Shown here: one piece after another, positions 1 to 8,630 of the stretch
Layout of the letters: each line of letters opens with the position of its first letter
Numbering within the stretch: the first letter of the stretch is position 1
From: Mangrovihabitans endophyticus
GTDB lineage: Bacteria; Actinomycetota; Actinomycetes; Mycobacteriales; Micromonosporaceae
Length of the DNA stretch: 38,969 bases
Direction of reading: 5' to 3'
Assembly (NCBI RefSeq): GCF_014646155.1
Contig: NZ_BMMX01000049.1
Coordinates: forward strand, 1-38,969
Position numbers and translations under genes: made by a program
The notes under the pieces: generated by a model
What the model was told of the DNA's origin: nothing
The model's database searches: none
What the model saw: the letters and a program-made list of their open reading frames with translations, nothing else

Positions 1-107
<107 letters not shown>

Positions 108-1340
108 CTACAGCTCGATCTGCTGGCCCTTGCCGACGACCACCACGCCCGAGTCGGACACCGTGTAGAGCTTGCGGTCGCGGTCGAGGTCCACACCGAT
201 CTGAGCGCCCTCCGGGACCACCACGTTCTTGTCCAGGATCGCGTTGCGGATGACCGCCCGGCGGCCCACCTGCACGCCCTCCATCAGCACCGAGTCCTGC
301 ACGTGCGCCCAGGAGTTGACCCGCACGTTCGGTGATATCACGGAGCGTTCCACCAGGGAGCCGGACACCACCACGCCGGGCGAGATCATCGACTCGATGG
401 CGCGGCCCTGCCGGTCGTCGTAGCCGTGCACGAACTTCGCCGGCGGCCACGAGCCGTAGTTGGTGAAGATCGGCCAGTCCATGTTGTAGAGGTTGAACAC
501 CGGCAGCGTGGCGATCAGATCCATGTGGGCCTCGTAGAACGAGTCCAGTGTCCCGACGTCGCGCCAGTATCCGCGGTCCCGGTCGGTGCTGCCCGGCACG
601 TCGTTGTCGCGGAAGTCGTAGACGTTGGCCTCGCCCTTGTCGACGAGCATCGGGATGATGTTGCCGCCCATGTCGTGCTTGCTGTCCGGGTTCTGCGCGT
701 CCGCGGTCACCGCCTCGCACAGCGCCGCCGTGGTGAACACGTAGTTTCCCATCGACGCGTAGATCTGGTCCGGCGCGTCCGGCAGCCCGTCGACGGTGGC
801 CGGCTTCTCCCGGAAGGCGCGGATGCGCTTGCCGTCGGCATCCACGTCGATGACGCCGAACTGGTCGGACAGCGCCTTCGGCTGGCGGATGCCGGCCACC
901 GTGACCGCCGCACCCGAGGCGATGTGGTCGTTGACCATCTGCTTGGGGTCCATGCGGTAGATGTGGTCGGCGCCGAACACGATCACGTAGTCCGGGTTCT
1001 CGTCGTTGATCAGGTTCAGGCTCTGATAGATGGCGTCCGCGGACCCGGCGAACCAGCGCGGGCCGAGCCGCTGCTGGGCGGGCACCGGCGTCACGTAGTT
1101 GCCCAGCAGCGTGGACATCCGCCAGGTCTTGGAGATGTGCCGGTCCAGCGAGTGCGACTTGTACTGCGTCAGCACCACGATCTTGAGGTAGCCGCCGTTG
1201 GCGAGGTTCGACAGCACGAAGTCGATCATGCGATAAATGCCCCCGAACGGGACGCCGGGCTTGGCCCGGTCCGCGGTGAGGGGCATCAGGCGCTTGCCTT
1301 CGCCACCTGCCAGAACGATCGCAAGCACCTTCGCAGCCAT
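108..1340 (-). CDS. glgC: Glucose-1-phosphate adenylyltransferase (ADP-glucose pyrophosphorylase)
   Basis: Makes ADP-glucose from glucose-1-phosphate and ATP, the committed step of bacterial glycogen synthesis in the cytoplasm. The 410-residue length is usual for GlgC. The N-terminal nucleotidyltransferase signature LAGGEGKRLMPLTADRAKP (about residues 10-28) includes the pyrophosphorylase GG-x-G-x-RL element, and the GIYRMIDFVLSN and FGADHIYRMD segments are typical of the family. The C-terminal part from about residue 300 looks like the left-handed beta-helix (repeated V-x-x-S-V-I type turns). It diverges from glgA with only 26 bp between the start codons. The ATG lies 9 nt after a TATAGT hexamer and has no clear ribosome binding site, so the mRNA may be leaderless. 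Confidence 0.97.
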   Translation of the reverse strand: MAAKVLAIVLAGGEGKRLMPLTADRAKPGVPFGGIYRMIDFVLSNLANGGYLKIVVLTQYKSHSLDRHISKTWRMSTLLGNYVTPVPAQQRLGPRWFAGSADAIYQSLNLINDENPDYVIVFGADHIYRMDPKQMVNDHIASGAAVTVAGIRQPKALSDQFGVIDVDADGKRIRAFREKPATVDGLPDAPDQIYASMGNYVFTTAALCEAVTADAQNPDSKHDMGGNIIPMLVDKGEANVYDFRDNDVPGSTDRDRGYWRDVGTLDSFYEAHMDLIATLPVFNLYNMDWPIFTNYGSWPPAKFVHGYDDRQGRAIESMISPGVVVSGSLVERSVISPNVRVNSWAHVQDSVLMEGVQVGRRAVIRNAILDKNVVVPEGAQIGVDLDRDRKLYTVSDSGVVVVGKGQQIEL

Positions 1341-1349
1341 GCCAGTGAA

Positions 1350-1357
1350 ACTATATT
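1350..1357. promoter_or_regulatory. Overlapping divergent -10 elements of glgC and glgA
   Basis: The 26-bp gap contains ACTATATT. On the plus strand TATATT (1352-1357) is followed after 9 nt by the GTG of glgA. On the minus strand TATAGT (1355-1350) is followed after 9 nt by the ATG of glgC. Both genes could thus be transcribed as leaderless or nearly leaderless mRNAs from one shared melting region. A TTCGCA at 1330-1335 is a weak -35 for glgA; no -35 is obvious for glgC. Confidence 0.5.
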
Positions 1358-1366
1358 TCCCGCTGC

Positions 1367-2635
1367 GTGAGCGCCAGCCGAAACGATTATCCTGCCCAGG
1401 TGACCGACTCTGGCTCCGGCACCGCCGCCCCTGCTCCCGCCGACCGGATCCGGGTGGATCTGCTCACCCGCGAATACCCGCCGGAGGTGTACGGCGGGGC
1501 GGGCGTGCACCTCGAATACCTCGCCCGTGACCTGCGCGCGCTGGCCGACGTGCGGGTGCACTGCTTCGGCGCGCCGCGCGAGGAACCGGGCGTCACGGCG
1601 TACGCCGACCCGGTGGGTCTCAAGGACGCCAACGCCGCGCTACGCACGATGGGCGTGGATCTGGAGATGGCGGCCGGCTGCGCGGGCGCGGACGTGGTGC
1701 ACAGCCACACCTGGTACGCGAATCTGGCCGGGCACACCGCCAAGATGCTGTACGGGGTGCCGCACGTGGTGACCACGCACAGCCTGGAGCCGTTGCGCCC
1801 GTGGAAGGCCGAACAGCTCGGCGGCGGGTACGCGCTGTCGTCGTTCTGTGAGCGCACCGCGATCGAGAACGCGGACGCGATCATCGCGGTGTCCGGCGGC
1901 ATGCGCCGCGACGTGCTGACCGCGTACCCGGCGGTGGACGAGTCGAAGATCAAGGTTGTCTACAACGGCATCGACACGCAACAGTACGCCCCGGACCGCG
2001 GCACCGGCGTGCTGCAGCGCCTGGGCATCGACCCGGACCGCCCCAGCGTGGTGTTCGTCGGGCGGATCACCCGGCAGAAGGGTCTGCCGTACCTCATGCG
2101 GGCCTGCCACGACCTGCCGCCGCAGGCGCAGATCGTGCTGCTGGCCGGCGCGCCGGACACCCCGGAGATCGCCGCCGAGGTGGAGGGCCTGGCCAAGCAG
2201 TTGCGCGGCGCCCGCGACCCGGAGAGCGTGATCTGGGTGCAGGAGATGCTGCCCAAGTCGCAGGTCGTGCAGGTGCTCACGCACGCCGCGGTGTTCGTCT
2301 GCCCGTCGGTGTACGAGCCGATGGGCATCGTGAACCTGGAGGCGATGGCCTGCGAGACGGCCGTGGTCGCCACCGCCACCGGCGGCATCCCGGAAGTGGT
2401 GGCCGACGGGGAGACCGGCCTGCTGGTGCCGATCGACCAGGTCACCGACGGCACCGGCACGCCGGTGGACCCGGACCGGTTCGTCGCCGACCTGGCCGCC
2501 GCCATCACCGAACTGATCGAGGATCCGCAGCGCGCCCGGGCGATGGGCCTGGCCGGGCGGCGGCGGGCGGTGGAGAAGTTCTCCTGGGCCACCATCGCGG
2601 CGGACACCATGGAGGTCTACCGCTCGCTGTGCTGA
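1367..2635 (+). CDS. glgA: Corynebacterial-type glycogen synthase / maltose-1-phosphate synthase (GT4)
   Basis: Retaining GT-B glycosyltransferase that uses ADP-glucose from GlgC. Actinobacterial members of this type are called GlgA, and the mycobacterial one (GlgM) makes alpha-maltose-1-phosphate for the GlgE route; sequence alone does not settle which acceptor is used here. The core starts at RVDLLTREYPPEVYGGAGVH (about residues 28-47), a donor-site KxGGL-like loop. The GT4 E-x7-E element is visible as YEPMGIVNLEAMACE at about residues 316-330. Length is 422 residues against about 390 usual; the 27 extra residues come from choosing the GTG at 1367. A GTG at 1400 or a start near 1448 is possible. 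The 1367 GTG is preferred only because it lies 9 nt after a -10-like hexamer (leaderless start). Confidence 0.9.
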   Translation: MSASRNDYPAQVTDSGSGTAAPAPADRIRVDLLTREYPPEVYGGAGVHLEYLARDLRALADVRVHCFGAPREEPGVTAYADPVGLKDANAALRTMGVDLEMAAGCAGADVVHSHTWYANLAGHTAKMLYGVPHVVTTHSLEPLRPWKAEQLGGGYALSSFCERTAIENADAIIAVSGGMRRDVLTAYPAVDESKIKVVYNGIDTQQYAPDRGTGVLQRLGIDPDRPSVVFVGRITRQKGLPYLMRACHDLPPQAQIVLLAGAPDTPEIAAEVEGLAKQLRGARDPESVIWVQEMLPKSQVVQVLTHAAVFVCPSVYEPMGIVNLEAMACETAVVATATGGIPEVVADGETGLLVPIDQVTDGTGTPVDPDRFVADLAAAITELIEDPQRARAMGLAGRRRAVEKFSWATIAADTMEVYRSLC

Positions 2636-2698
2636 AACCCCGGCCACCACGACCGGCGGCGGCGCGGCGACCCGCGGACGGCGGGGAGAGGCCGACGG

Positions 2699-3643
2699 CT
2701 ACGAGCGGGCCCGCTCCCGCAGGATCGCCGCGGCCACCGCGCGGCCGGACAGCCACGCGGTCTGCACTCGGGGTTTGCCGTACGCGTCCCCGGCCAGATA
2801 CACCCGGCCGTGCCGCGCGTACGCGCCCTCGGCGGGTTCCGGCGTCGCGTACGTCCACCGGTGCACCGCCGTGCGCGCCGGCGCACCCAGCCGCAGCAGG
2901 CCGGACACCGCCTCGGCCATCGCCTGCCCCGCCGCGGCCGGGTCGTCGAGGTGCCGCGCGGCGAACTGCGGCGTCGAATGGGCCACCAGGACCGGAGCCC
3001 GGTCGCCGCGGCGGTCGCCGTCGTCGCAGAGCGTGGCCAGCACCGGGTGGTCGTTGACGAACGCGCCGCGGAACTCGGCCCAGTCCCGGTCCGGGTAGGT
3101 GAGCACCGCGGCCAGCGCGGGCGCCCACCGCTGGGCCGCCGCGGCCTCCAGCGCGGCGATCCGCGACGCCTGCGGACCGGGCATGGCCAGCACCACCGCG
3201 TCGGCGTCCGGCAGCACGGTCACCTCGTGCTCCAGCGTCACGTCCAGGCCCCGCGCCAGGTTCTCGGCGAGGCCGCGCAGCCCGCCCGGCGCAGCCCAGC
3301 GGATCGGGCCCCGCGCGGTGCGCCCGTCGCCCACCGCGGAGGCGGCGGCCGGGCCGCCCCCGTCCCCGTCCCCGTCGCCGGCGAAGATCCGCAGCGTGTC
3401 GGTCCACGGGCGGGCCAGCCCGGCGATCCGCCAGCTCTGCAACTGTCCCGCGAACCCCGGATCGTCCGCGGTCAGGTAGGCCGCGCCGATGTCCGCGTAC
3501 CGTCCGTCGTACCGCTTGCTGGCCAGCCGGCCGCCGACCACCCGGCCGCGCTCCAGCACCCGTGTGGGCACGCCGGCAGCGGTCAGGTCACGGGCACACG
3601 CCAGGCCGGCGATGCCGGCACCCACCACGATCACGGTCACCAC
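2699..3643 (-). CDS. Renalase-like NAD(P)/FAD-dependent oxidoreductase
   Basis: A small (314 residues) flavoprotein of the amine-oxidase/renalase superfamily. The N-terminus VIVVGAGIAGLACARDL (about residues 4-20) is a Rossmann GxGxxG FAD motif. It is followed by the conserved acidic position and the RVVGGRLASKR segment (the GG-R-x-x-S/T flavin-binding motif). The C-terminal YLAGDAYGKPRVQTAWLSG matches the second FAD-binding region near the end of these proteins. The substrate is not deducible. A Gly-Asp run (GDGDGDGGG, about residues 90-98) coincides with short GTCCCC repeats in the DNA and may be a variable loop. The start is GTG; a second GTG follows immediately. It is divergent from the next gene (38 bp) and convergent with glgA (63-bp gap without a clear terminator). 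Confidence 0.85.
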   Translation of the reverse strand: MVTVIVVGAGIAGLACARDLTAAGVPTRVLERGRVVGGRLASKRYDGRYADIGAAYLTADDPGFAGQLQSWRIAGLARPWTDTLRIFAGDGDGDGGGPAAASAVGDGRTARGPIRWAAPGGLRGLAENLARGLDVTLEHEVTVLPDADAVVLAMPGPQASRIAALEAAAAQRWAPALAAVLTYPDRDWAEFRGAFVNDHPVLATLCDDGDRRGDRAPVLVAHSTPQFAARHLDDPAAAGQAMAEAVSGLLRLGAPARTAVHRWTYATPEPAEGAYARHGRVYLAGDAYGKPRVQTAWLSGRAVAAAILRERARS

Positions 3644-3681
3644 TGGACTCTATGCGGTGCCTCGTGTGCACACTGGGTGCC

Positions 3682-5337
3682 ATGTCCCGGCGTCCCCCGA
3701 TCCATGTCGTGGCGATCACTGCGGTGGCCGCCGTCCTGCTCGCCGGGCTCGGCGCCGGTCTGTGGCGGGCGGCCACGTTCGACCTGCCCGCCGTCGCGCC
3801 GCTGGCCGCACCCGGCGCGTCCGGGCCGGCGGCGCAGGCCGCACGCCCGGCCGGCGGCAGCCCGCCGGGCCGGTGCGGGCAGGCAGACCTGCGGGCCGAT
3901 CGTGAGCTGCGCGGCATGTGGCTGACCACGGTGGAGAACATCGACTTCCCCAGCCGGCCGGGGCTGTCCGAAGCGCAGGTGAAGAAGGAGTACCTGGGCT
4001 GGCTGGACCTGGCGCAGCAGCAGCACCACAACGCGATCTTCGTGCATGTGCGGCCCAGCGGCGACGCGTTCTGGCCGTCGGCGTACGCGCCGTGGTCGCA
4101 GTGGCTGACCGGGCGCCAGGACGGCGCCGGCCCCGGCTGGGACCCGATGGCCTTCATGGTGCGCACGGCACACGAACGGAACCTGGAATTCCACGCCTGG
4201 TTCAACCCGTACCGGGGAACTCAGCCCGGCCCGAACGGACCCGGCGCGGACTTCGCCAAGCTCGCCCCGGACCATCCGCTGCGGCGGCATCGCGACTGGG
4301 CGATCGCCTATCCGGACGGTAAGCGGGCCCGGTTGTACTTCGACCCGGGCAATCCGCAGGCCCGCCGGTACGTCGAGGATTCGATGCTGGAGGCGGTCCG
4401 CAAGTACGACGTGGACGGCGTCCACTTCGACGACTTCTTCTACCCGTACCCGGAGGGCGGCGGGAACACGTTCCACGACGAGGCGAGCTTCGCCCGGCGC
4501 GCGGATACGTCGATGTCGTTGGCGCAGTGGCGGCGGGACAACGTGAACACGCTGGTGCGCGAGATGAGCGAGCGGATCAAGCAGATCAAGCCGTGGGTGA
4601 AGTTCGGCATCAGCCCGTTCGGCATCTGGCGCAACAAGTCCACCGACCCGGACGGATCCGACACCCGGGGATTGCAGAGCTACGACGCCATCTACGCCGA
4701 CACCCGCCTGTGGGTGCGCAAGGGCTGGCTGGATTACGTGGTGCCCCAGTTGTACTGGGCGATCGGCTTCGGCAAGGCCGACTACGCCAAGGTGCTGCCG
4801 TGGTGGTCGGACCTGGTGCGCGGCACCGGCGTGCAGCTCTGGATCGGGCAGGCCGACTACCGCGTCGGTGAGCGCGGGGACTGGAGCGACCCGGCCGAGC
4901 TGGACCGCCAGCTCACCCTCAACGAGCGGTACGCGGTGTCCGGCAGCGTGCACTTCTCGGCCAAGCAGGTCCGCGCCGACCGGCTGGACGCGGTCACCCG
5001 GTACCGCGACCACCACTACGCCGCGCCTGCCCTGGTGCCGGTGATGCGCCGGCTTCCGGCCCGGCCGCCGGGACCGCCGCGGATCGCCGCCGCGCACACC
5101 GGCCCGGACGGAGAGCTGGTGCTGGACTGGCAGCCGGGCACCGGCCCGGAGCCGGTGAGCTGGGCGTTGTACCGGGTGTCTGGGGCCGCCGCCGCGCTGG
5201 TGGCCACCGGGCGTGCGGGTGCCACGGTCGCGGACCCGCACCCGGTGGACGGCCCGGCGACGTACTGCCTGGCGGGCCTGGACCGGTCCGGCAACGAGGG
5301 CGCGGCGAGCGCGGCATTCCGCGCCGAGGGCACCTGA
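3682..5337 (+). CDS. Secreted or membrane-anchored glycosyl-hydrolase-like (GHL10/YngK) protein with C-terminal FN3-like region
   Basis: Family of GH10-like putative glycosidases (Pfam GHL10; B. subtilis YngK relatives) thought to act outside the cell on polysaccharide. From the ATG at 3682 the protein has 551 residues. Residues 8-28 form a hydrophobic segment after MSRRPP (signal peptide or anchor), followed by an Ala/Pro/Gly linker. The domain starts at LRGMWLTTVENIDFPS (about 76-91) and contains FHAWFNPYRG and VDGVHFDDFFYPYPEGG, where the paired Asp residues are candidates for catalysis. About residues 450-551 resemble a fibronectin type III module. The frame is open upstream to 3562, but that part overlaps the divergent flavoprotein and would hide the signal sequence. 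No substrate is deducible. Confidence 0.87.
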   Translation: MSRRPPIHVVAITAVAAVLLAGLGAGLWRAATFDLPAVAPLAAPGASGPAAQAARPAGGSPPGRCGQADLRADRELRGMWLTTVENIDFPSRPGLSEAQVKKEYLGWLDLAQQQHHNAIFVHVRPSGDAFWPSAYAPWSQWLTGRQDGAGPGWDPMAFMVRTAHERNLEFHAWFNPYRGTQPGPNGPGADFAKLAPDHPLRRHRDWAIAYPDGKRARLYFDPGNPQARRYVEDSMLEAVRKYDVDGVHFDDFFYPYPEGGGNTFHDEASFARRADTSMSLAQWRRDNVNTLVREMSERIKQIKPWVKFGISPFGIWRNKSTDPDGSDTRGLQSYDAIYADTRLWVRKGWLDYVVPQLYWAIGFGKADYAKVLPWWSDLVRGTGVQLWIGQADYRVGERGDWSDPAELDRQLTLNERYAVSGSVHFSAKQVRADRLDAVTRYRDHHYAAPALVPVMRRLPARPPGPPRIAAAHTGPDGELVLDWQPGTGPEPVSWALYRVSGAAAALVATGRAGATVADPHPVDGPATYCLAGLDRSGNEGAASAAFRAEGT

Positions 5338-5352
5338 CCCCGGCCGCACGAA

Positions 5353-6975
5353 TCAGGCGGTGACCTTCCCGTCGGCCACCTCGAGGTGGCGCCCGGTGTG
5401 CACCGCCTGCAACATCCGCCGGTCGTGGGTGACCAGCAGCAGCGTGCCCGCGTACCCGGCCAGCGCCGACTCGAGCTGCTCGATCGCCGGCAGGTCCAGG
5501 TGATTGGTGGGCTCGTCCAGCACCAGCAGGTTCACCCCGCGCGCCTGCAACAACGCCAGCGCCGCCCGGGTGCGCTCGCCGGGCGACAACGTCCCCGCCG
5601 GCCGCAGCACGTGCGCCGCGCCCAGCCCGAACTTGGCCAGCAGCGTCCGCACGTCGGCGTCGGCGAACTCCGGCACCGCCGCGCCGAACGCGGCCTTCAA
5701 CGGCTCGTCCCCGGTGAATGACCCGCGGGCCTGGTCCACCTCGCCGACCACCACGCCCGGGCCGAGTGAGGCGCTGCCCTCGGCCAGCGGGATCCGGCCC
5801 AGCAGCGCGCCCAGCAGCGTGGACTTGCCCGAGCCGTTCGCGCCGGTGACCGCCACCCGGTCCGCGACGTCGATCTGCAGCGTCACCGGGCCCAGCGTGA
5901 ACGCGCCGCGGCGCACCACGGCGTCGCGCAGCGTGGCCACCACCGAACCGGAGCGGGGCGCGGCGGCGATCGACATCCGCAGCTCCCACTCCTTGCGCGG
6001 CTCCTCGACCACCTCCAGGCGTTCGATCATCCGGTCGGTCTGACGGGCCTTGGCTGCCTGCTTCTCGCTGCTCTCTCCGCGGAAATGCTTGACGAATTTG
6101 TCCGGGTCGGTGGCCTTGCGGCGGGCGTTGCGCACCCCCTTCTCCATCCAGGCGCGCTGGGTGCGGGCCCGTTCCAGCAGGTCCTCCCGCTTGTCGGCGT
6201 ACTCCTCGTACTCCTCGCGGGCGTGCCGGCGGGCGCGTTCACGCTCTTGCAGGTACGCCTCGTAGCCGCCGCCGTACAGGGTGACCTGCTGCTGGTGCAG
6301 ATCCAGCTCCAGCACCGCGGTGGCGGTGCGGGCCAGGAACTCCCGGTCGTGGCTGACCAGCACCGCCCCGCCCCGCAACCCGGTGACGAATTCCTCGATC
6401 CGGCGCAGGCCGTCCAGGTCCAGGTCGTTGGTGGGCTCGTCGAGCAGGACCACGTCGTAGCGGCTGAGCAGCAGCGACGCGAGCCCGGCGCGGGCGGCCT
6501 GACCGCCGGACAGCGCGGTCGTCTCGCGGTCCAGGCCCAGATCCCCGGCGAGCCGGTCGGCGCGCTCGTCGAGGTCGGCGCCGCCCAGGTCCAGCCAGCG
6601 TTCCAGCGCGCTCGCGTACGCCTCGTCGGCGCCCGCCGCGCCCGTGGCCAGCCGCTGCGCGGCGTCGTCCATGGCCCGCTGGGCGGGGCCTACGCCGGTG
6701 CGCCGGGCCAGGAACTGGCGGACCGTCTCGCCGGGGCGGCGGTCCCGCTCCTGCGGAAGGTAGCCGACGGTGGCGGTCGGCGGGTTCAGTGTCACCGTGC
6801 CGGACTCGGGGGCGATCAGGCCGGCGAGGGTGCGCAACAGCGTGGTCTTGCCGGCGCCGTTCACTCCGACCAGGCCGATCACGTCGCCGGGGGCGACGAC
6901 CAGATCGAGGCCGGCGAACAGGGCGCGCTCACCGTGCCCGGCGGCGAGCCCGCGGGCGATCATCGTGGCGTCCAT
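5353..6975 (-). CDS. ABC-F family ATPase (two ABC domains, no membrane segment)
   Basis: Soluble duplicated ATPase of the ABC-F class, whose members act on ribosomes (translation factors or antibiotic ribosome protection). The first domain has Walker A GVNGAGKTT (about 37-45), signature LSGGQAAR and Walker B VVLLDEPTNDLDL. The second has GANGSGKST, the variant signature LSPGERTRA and LLVLDEPTNHLDL. Between them lies a charged, probably coiled-coil linker rich in Arg/Lys/Glu (about 235-320). Length 540 is normal for the family. It lies 85 bp downstream of paaE on the same strand and could be read from the paa operon, but a weak TACCAT hexamer 9 nt before its ATG suggests its own start. It is convergent with the GHL10 gene (15-bp gap). 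Whether it confers resistance cannot be judged here. Confidence 0.93.
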   Translation of the reverse strand: MDATMIARGLAAGHGERALFAGLDLVVAPGDVIGLVGVNGAGKTTLLRTLAGLIAPESGTVTLNPPTATVGYLPQERDRRPGETVRQFLARRTGVGPAQRAMDDAAQRLATGAAGADEAYASALERWLDLGGADLDERADRLAGDLGLDRETTALSGGQAARAGLASLLLSRYDVVLLDEPTNDLDLDGLRRIEEFVTGLRGGAVLVSHDREFLARTATAVLELDLHQQQVTLYGGGYEAYLQERERARRHAREEYEEYADKREDLLERARTQRAWMEKGVRNARRKATDPDKFVKHFRGESSEKQAAKARQTDRMIERLEVVEEPRKEWELRMSIAAAPRSGSVVATLRDAVVRRGAFTLGPVTLQIDVADRVAVTGANGSGKSTLLGALLGRIPLAEGSASLGPGVVVGEVDQARGSFTGDEPLKAAFGAAVPEFADADVRTLLAKFGLGAAHVLRPAGTLSPGERTRAALALLQARGVNLLVLDEPTNHLDLPAIEQLESALAGYAGTLLLVTHDRRMLQAVHTGRHLEVADGKVTA

Positions 6976-7060
6976 CGGTGTCCGATGGTATCGGCGTGCG
7001 GGCCTGCCAGTCGCGTGAGTTCCTCCGCGCGGCGGCGGTCATCACCGCGCAGAGCGAGAA

Positions 7061-8122
7061 TCAGGCGTCGAAGTCGACGGTGACGCCGTCGGCGACCGGC
7101 ATCGCCTGGCAGGTCAGCACGAATCCGGCCGCCACCTCGGCCTCCTCCAGGGCGAAGTTGCGCCGCATGCGCACCTCGCCGGAGGTCACCCGCGCCCGGC
7201 AGGTGCCGCACACCCCGCCCTTGCAGGCGAACGGCAGGTCGGGCCGGGACCGTTGGGCGCCCTCCAGCACCGTGACGCCGTCCGGCACGGTCACCGTGGT
7301 GGACCGCCCGTCCAGCACCACGGTCGCCTCCCGGCCGCCGGGGTCCGGCCCGCGGGGATCGACGTGCCGGACCGGGGGCGGCTCCTCGTCCACCCAGAAC
7401 AGCTCACGGTGGATCCGCCCGGACGGCACGCCGAGCTCCCCGAGCACCTGTGTGGCGTCGGTGACCATGCCGAACGGCCCGCACAGCCACCAGTGGCCGA
7501 CCGCGCGCACGTCGATCAGCGCGGGCAGCAACGTGCGCAGCTTCGCCGCGTCGAGCCGACCGGTGAGCAGGTCGACCTCGCGCGCCTCCCGGGACAGCAG
7601 GTGCGTCAGGTCCATCCGGGACGGATAGGCGTCCTTCAGATCGGCCAGCTCCTCGGCGAACATCACCGAGTCCGCGCGCCGGTTGCCGTAGACGACGCTG
7701 ACCCGGGCGTCCGGGTGCCGCAGCAGGGACGCGGCGATGGACAGCAGCGGGGTGATGCCGGAACCGGCGCCGAGCAGCACATGCCGCCCGCCGGTGCGCA
7801 GATCGGGGGTGAAGGTGCCGGTCGGTGGTGCCACCTCCACCTCGTCGCCGGGCCGCACCTGATGCACGAGCCACGACGAGACCACCCCGCCGGGCACCTC
7901 GCGCACCCCGATCCGGGGACGCGCCCCGGCCGGCGCGCAGATCGAATACGTGCGGCGTTCGTCGCGCCCGCCGACCGCCCGGCGTACGGTCAGCGCCTGG
8001 CCCGGCCGGAACGCGTACCGGCCGGCCAGTTCTGCGGGCACCTCGAAGGTCACCGCGACGGCGTCCGCGCACAGCCGCTCCACCTGCGCCACCCGCAGCG
8101 GGTGGAAGTCACGCACCACCAC
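7061..8122 (-). CDS. paaE: Phenylacetyl-CoA epoxidase reductase subunit PaaE
   Basis: Supplies electrons from NAD(P)H through FAD and a 2Fe-2S cluster to the PaaABC(D) epoxidase. The 353 residues show an N-terminal FAD/NAD oxidoreductase half with RRTYSICAP (flavin-binding RxYS motif) and LGAGSGITPLLSIAAS (nucleotide-binding GxGxG region). The C-terminal plant-type ferredoxin domain carries CKGGVCGTCRARV and a fourth cysteine in VLTCQAMP. The start is one of three consecutive GTG codons. It begins 1 bp after the paaD stop, placing it last in the tight paa operon. Confidence 0.95.
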   Translation of the reverse strand: MVVRDFHPLRVAQVERLCADAVAVTFEVPAELAGRYAFRPGQALTVRRAVGGRDERRTYSICAPAGARPRIGVREVPGGVVSSWLVHQVRPGDEVEVAPPTGTFTPDLRTGGRHVLLGAGSGITPLLSIAASLLRHPDARVSVVYGNRRADSVMFAEELADLKDAYPSRMDLTHLLSREAREVDLLTGRLDAAKLRTLLPALIDVRAVGHWWLCGPFGMVTDATQVLGELGVPSGRIHRELFWVDEEPPPVRHVDPRGPDPGGREATVVLDGRSTTVTVPDGVTVLEGAQRSRPDLPFACKGGVCGTCRARVTSGEVRMRRNFALEEAEVAAGFVLTCQAMPVADGVTVDFDA

Positions 8123-8123
8123 G

Positions 8124-8630
8124 TCAAATTTCCTTCACATGCTCGAACGGTTCCCGGCAACCGGGGCATCGGCGCAGCTCCCGGCAGGCGGTCGCGCCGA
8201 AGGCCGCGAGGCGTTCCGTGTCCGGCTGCCCGCAGCGGGGACACGGCACCGGTGCCGGGCGGGCGCCGAGGGTCAGCGGCACCGGGCCGGGTGAGCGCCG
8301 CGGTGCCGGGCCGGGCGGCGCGATCCCGGCTGCGGCGAGCTTGCGCCGCCCCTGCGGGGTGATCCAGTCGGTGCTCCACGGCGGATCCAGCACCGTGCGC
8401 ACCTCGACGCGCCGGTGACCGGCGCGGCGCAGCGCACCGATCAGGTCCGCGCGGATCGCCTCCATGGCGGGGCATCCGGAGTACGTGGGGGTGATGCGCA
8501 CGGTCACCGCGCCCGCGCTCTCCTCGACGCCGCGCAGGATGCCGAGGTCGGCCAGGGTGAGCATGGGCAGTTCGGGGTCGGTGACCGCGGCGGCGGCCAC
8601 GGCGGCCGGCACGACCTCCGGGCCGGTCAC
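8124..8630 (-). CDS. paaD: Phenylacetyl-CoA epoxidase accessory protein PaaD
   Basis: PaaD belongs to the MIP18/DUF59 family and is thought to help assemble the metal or Fe-S centres of the PaaABCE epoxidase. The 168-residue product has a DUF59-like N-terminal half with the ITPTYSGCPAMEAIRADL segment. The C-terminal zinc-ribbon-like tail has four cysteines in two pairs (CPRCGQ and RCPGCRE). The GTG start overlaps the paaC stop as GTGA, indicating translational coupling. The central region (about residues 85-120) is Pro/Arg-rich and probably a linker. Confidence 0.93.
   Translation of the reverse strand: MTGPEVVPAAVAAAAVTDPELPMLTLADLGILRGVEESAGAVTVRITPTYSGCPAMEAIRADLIGALRRAGHRRVEVRTVLDPPWSTDWITPQGRRKLAAAGIAPPGPAPRRSPGPVPLTLGARPAPVPCPRCGQPDTERLAAFGATACRELRRCPGCREPFEHVKEI

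Noticed and set aside
3562..3681. Upstream start for the GHL10-like protein
   Set aside because: It overlaps the divergent flavoprotein gene and would bury the hydrophobic signal segment.
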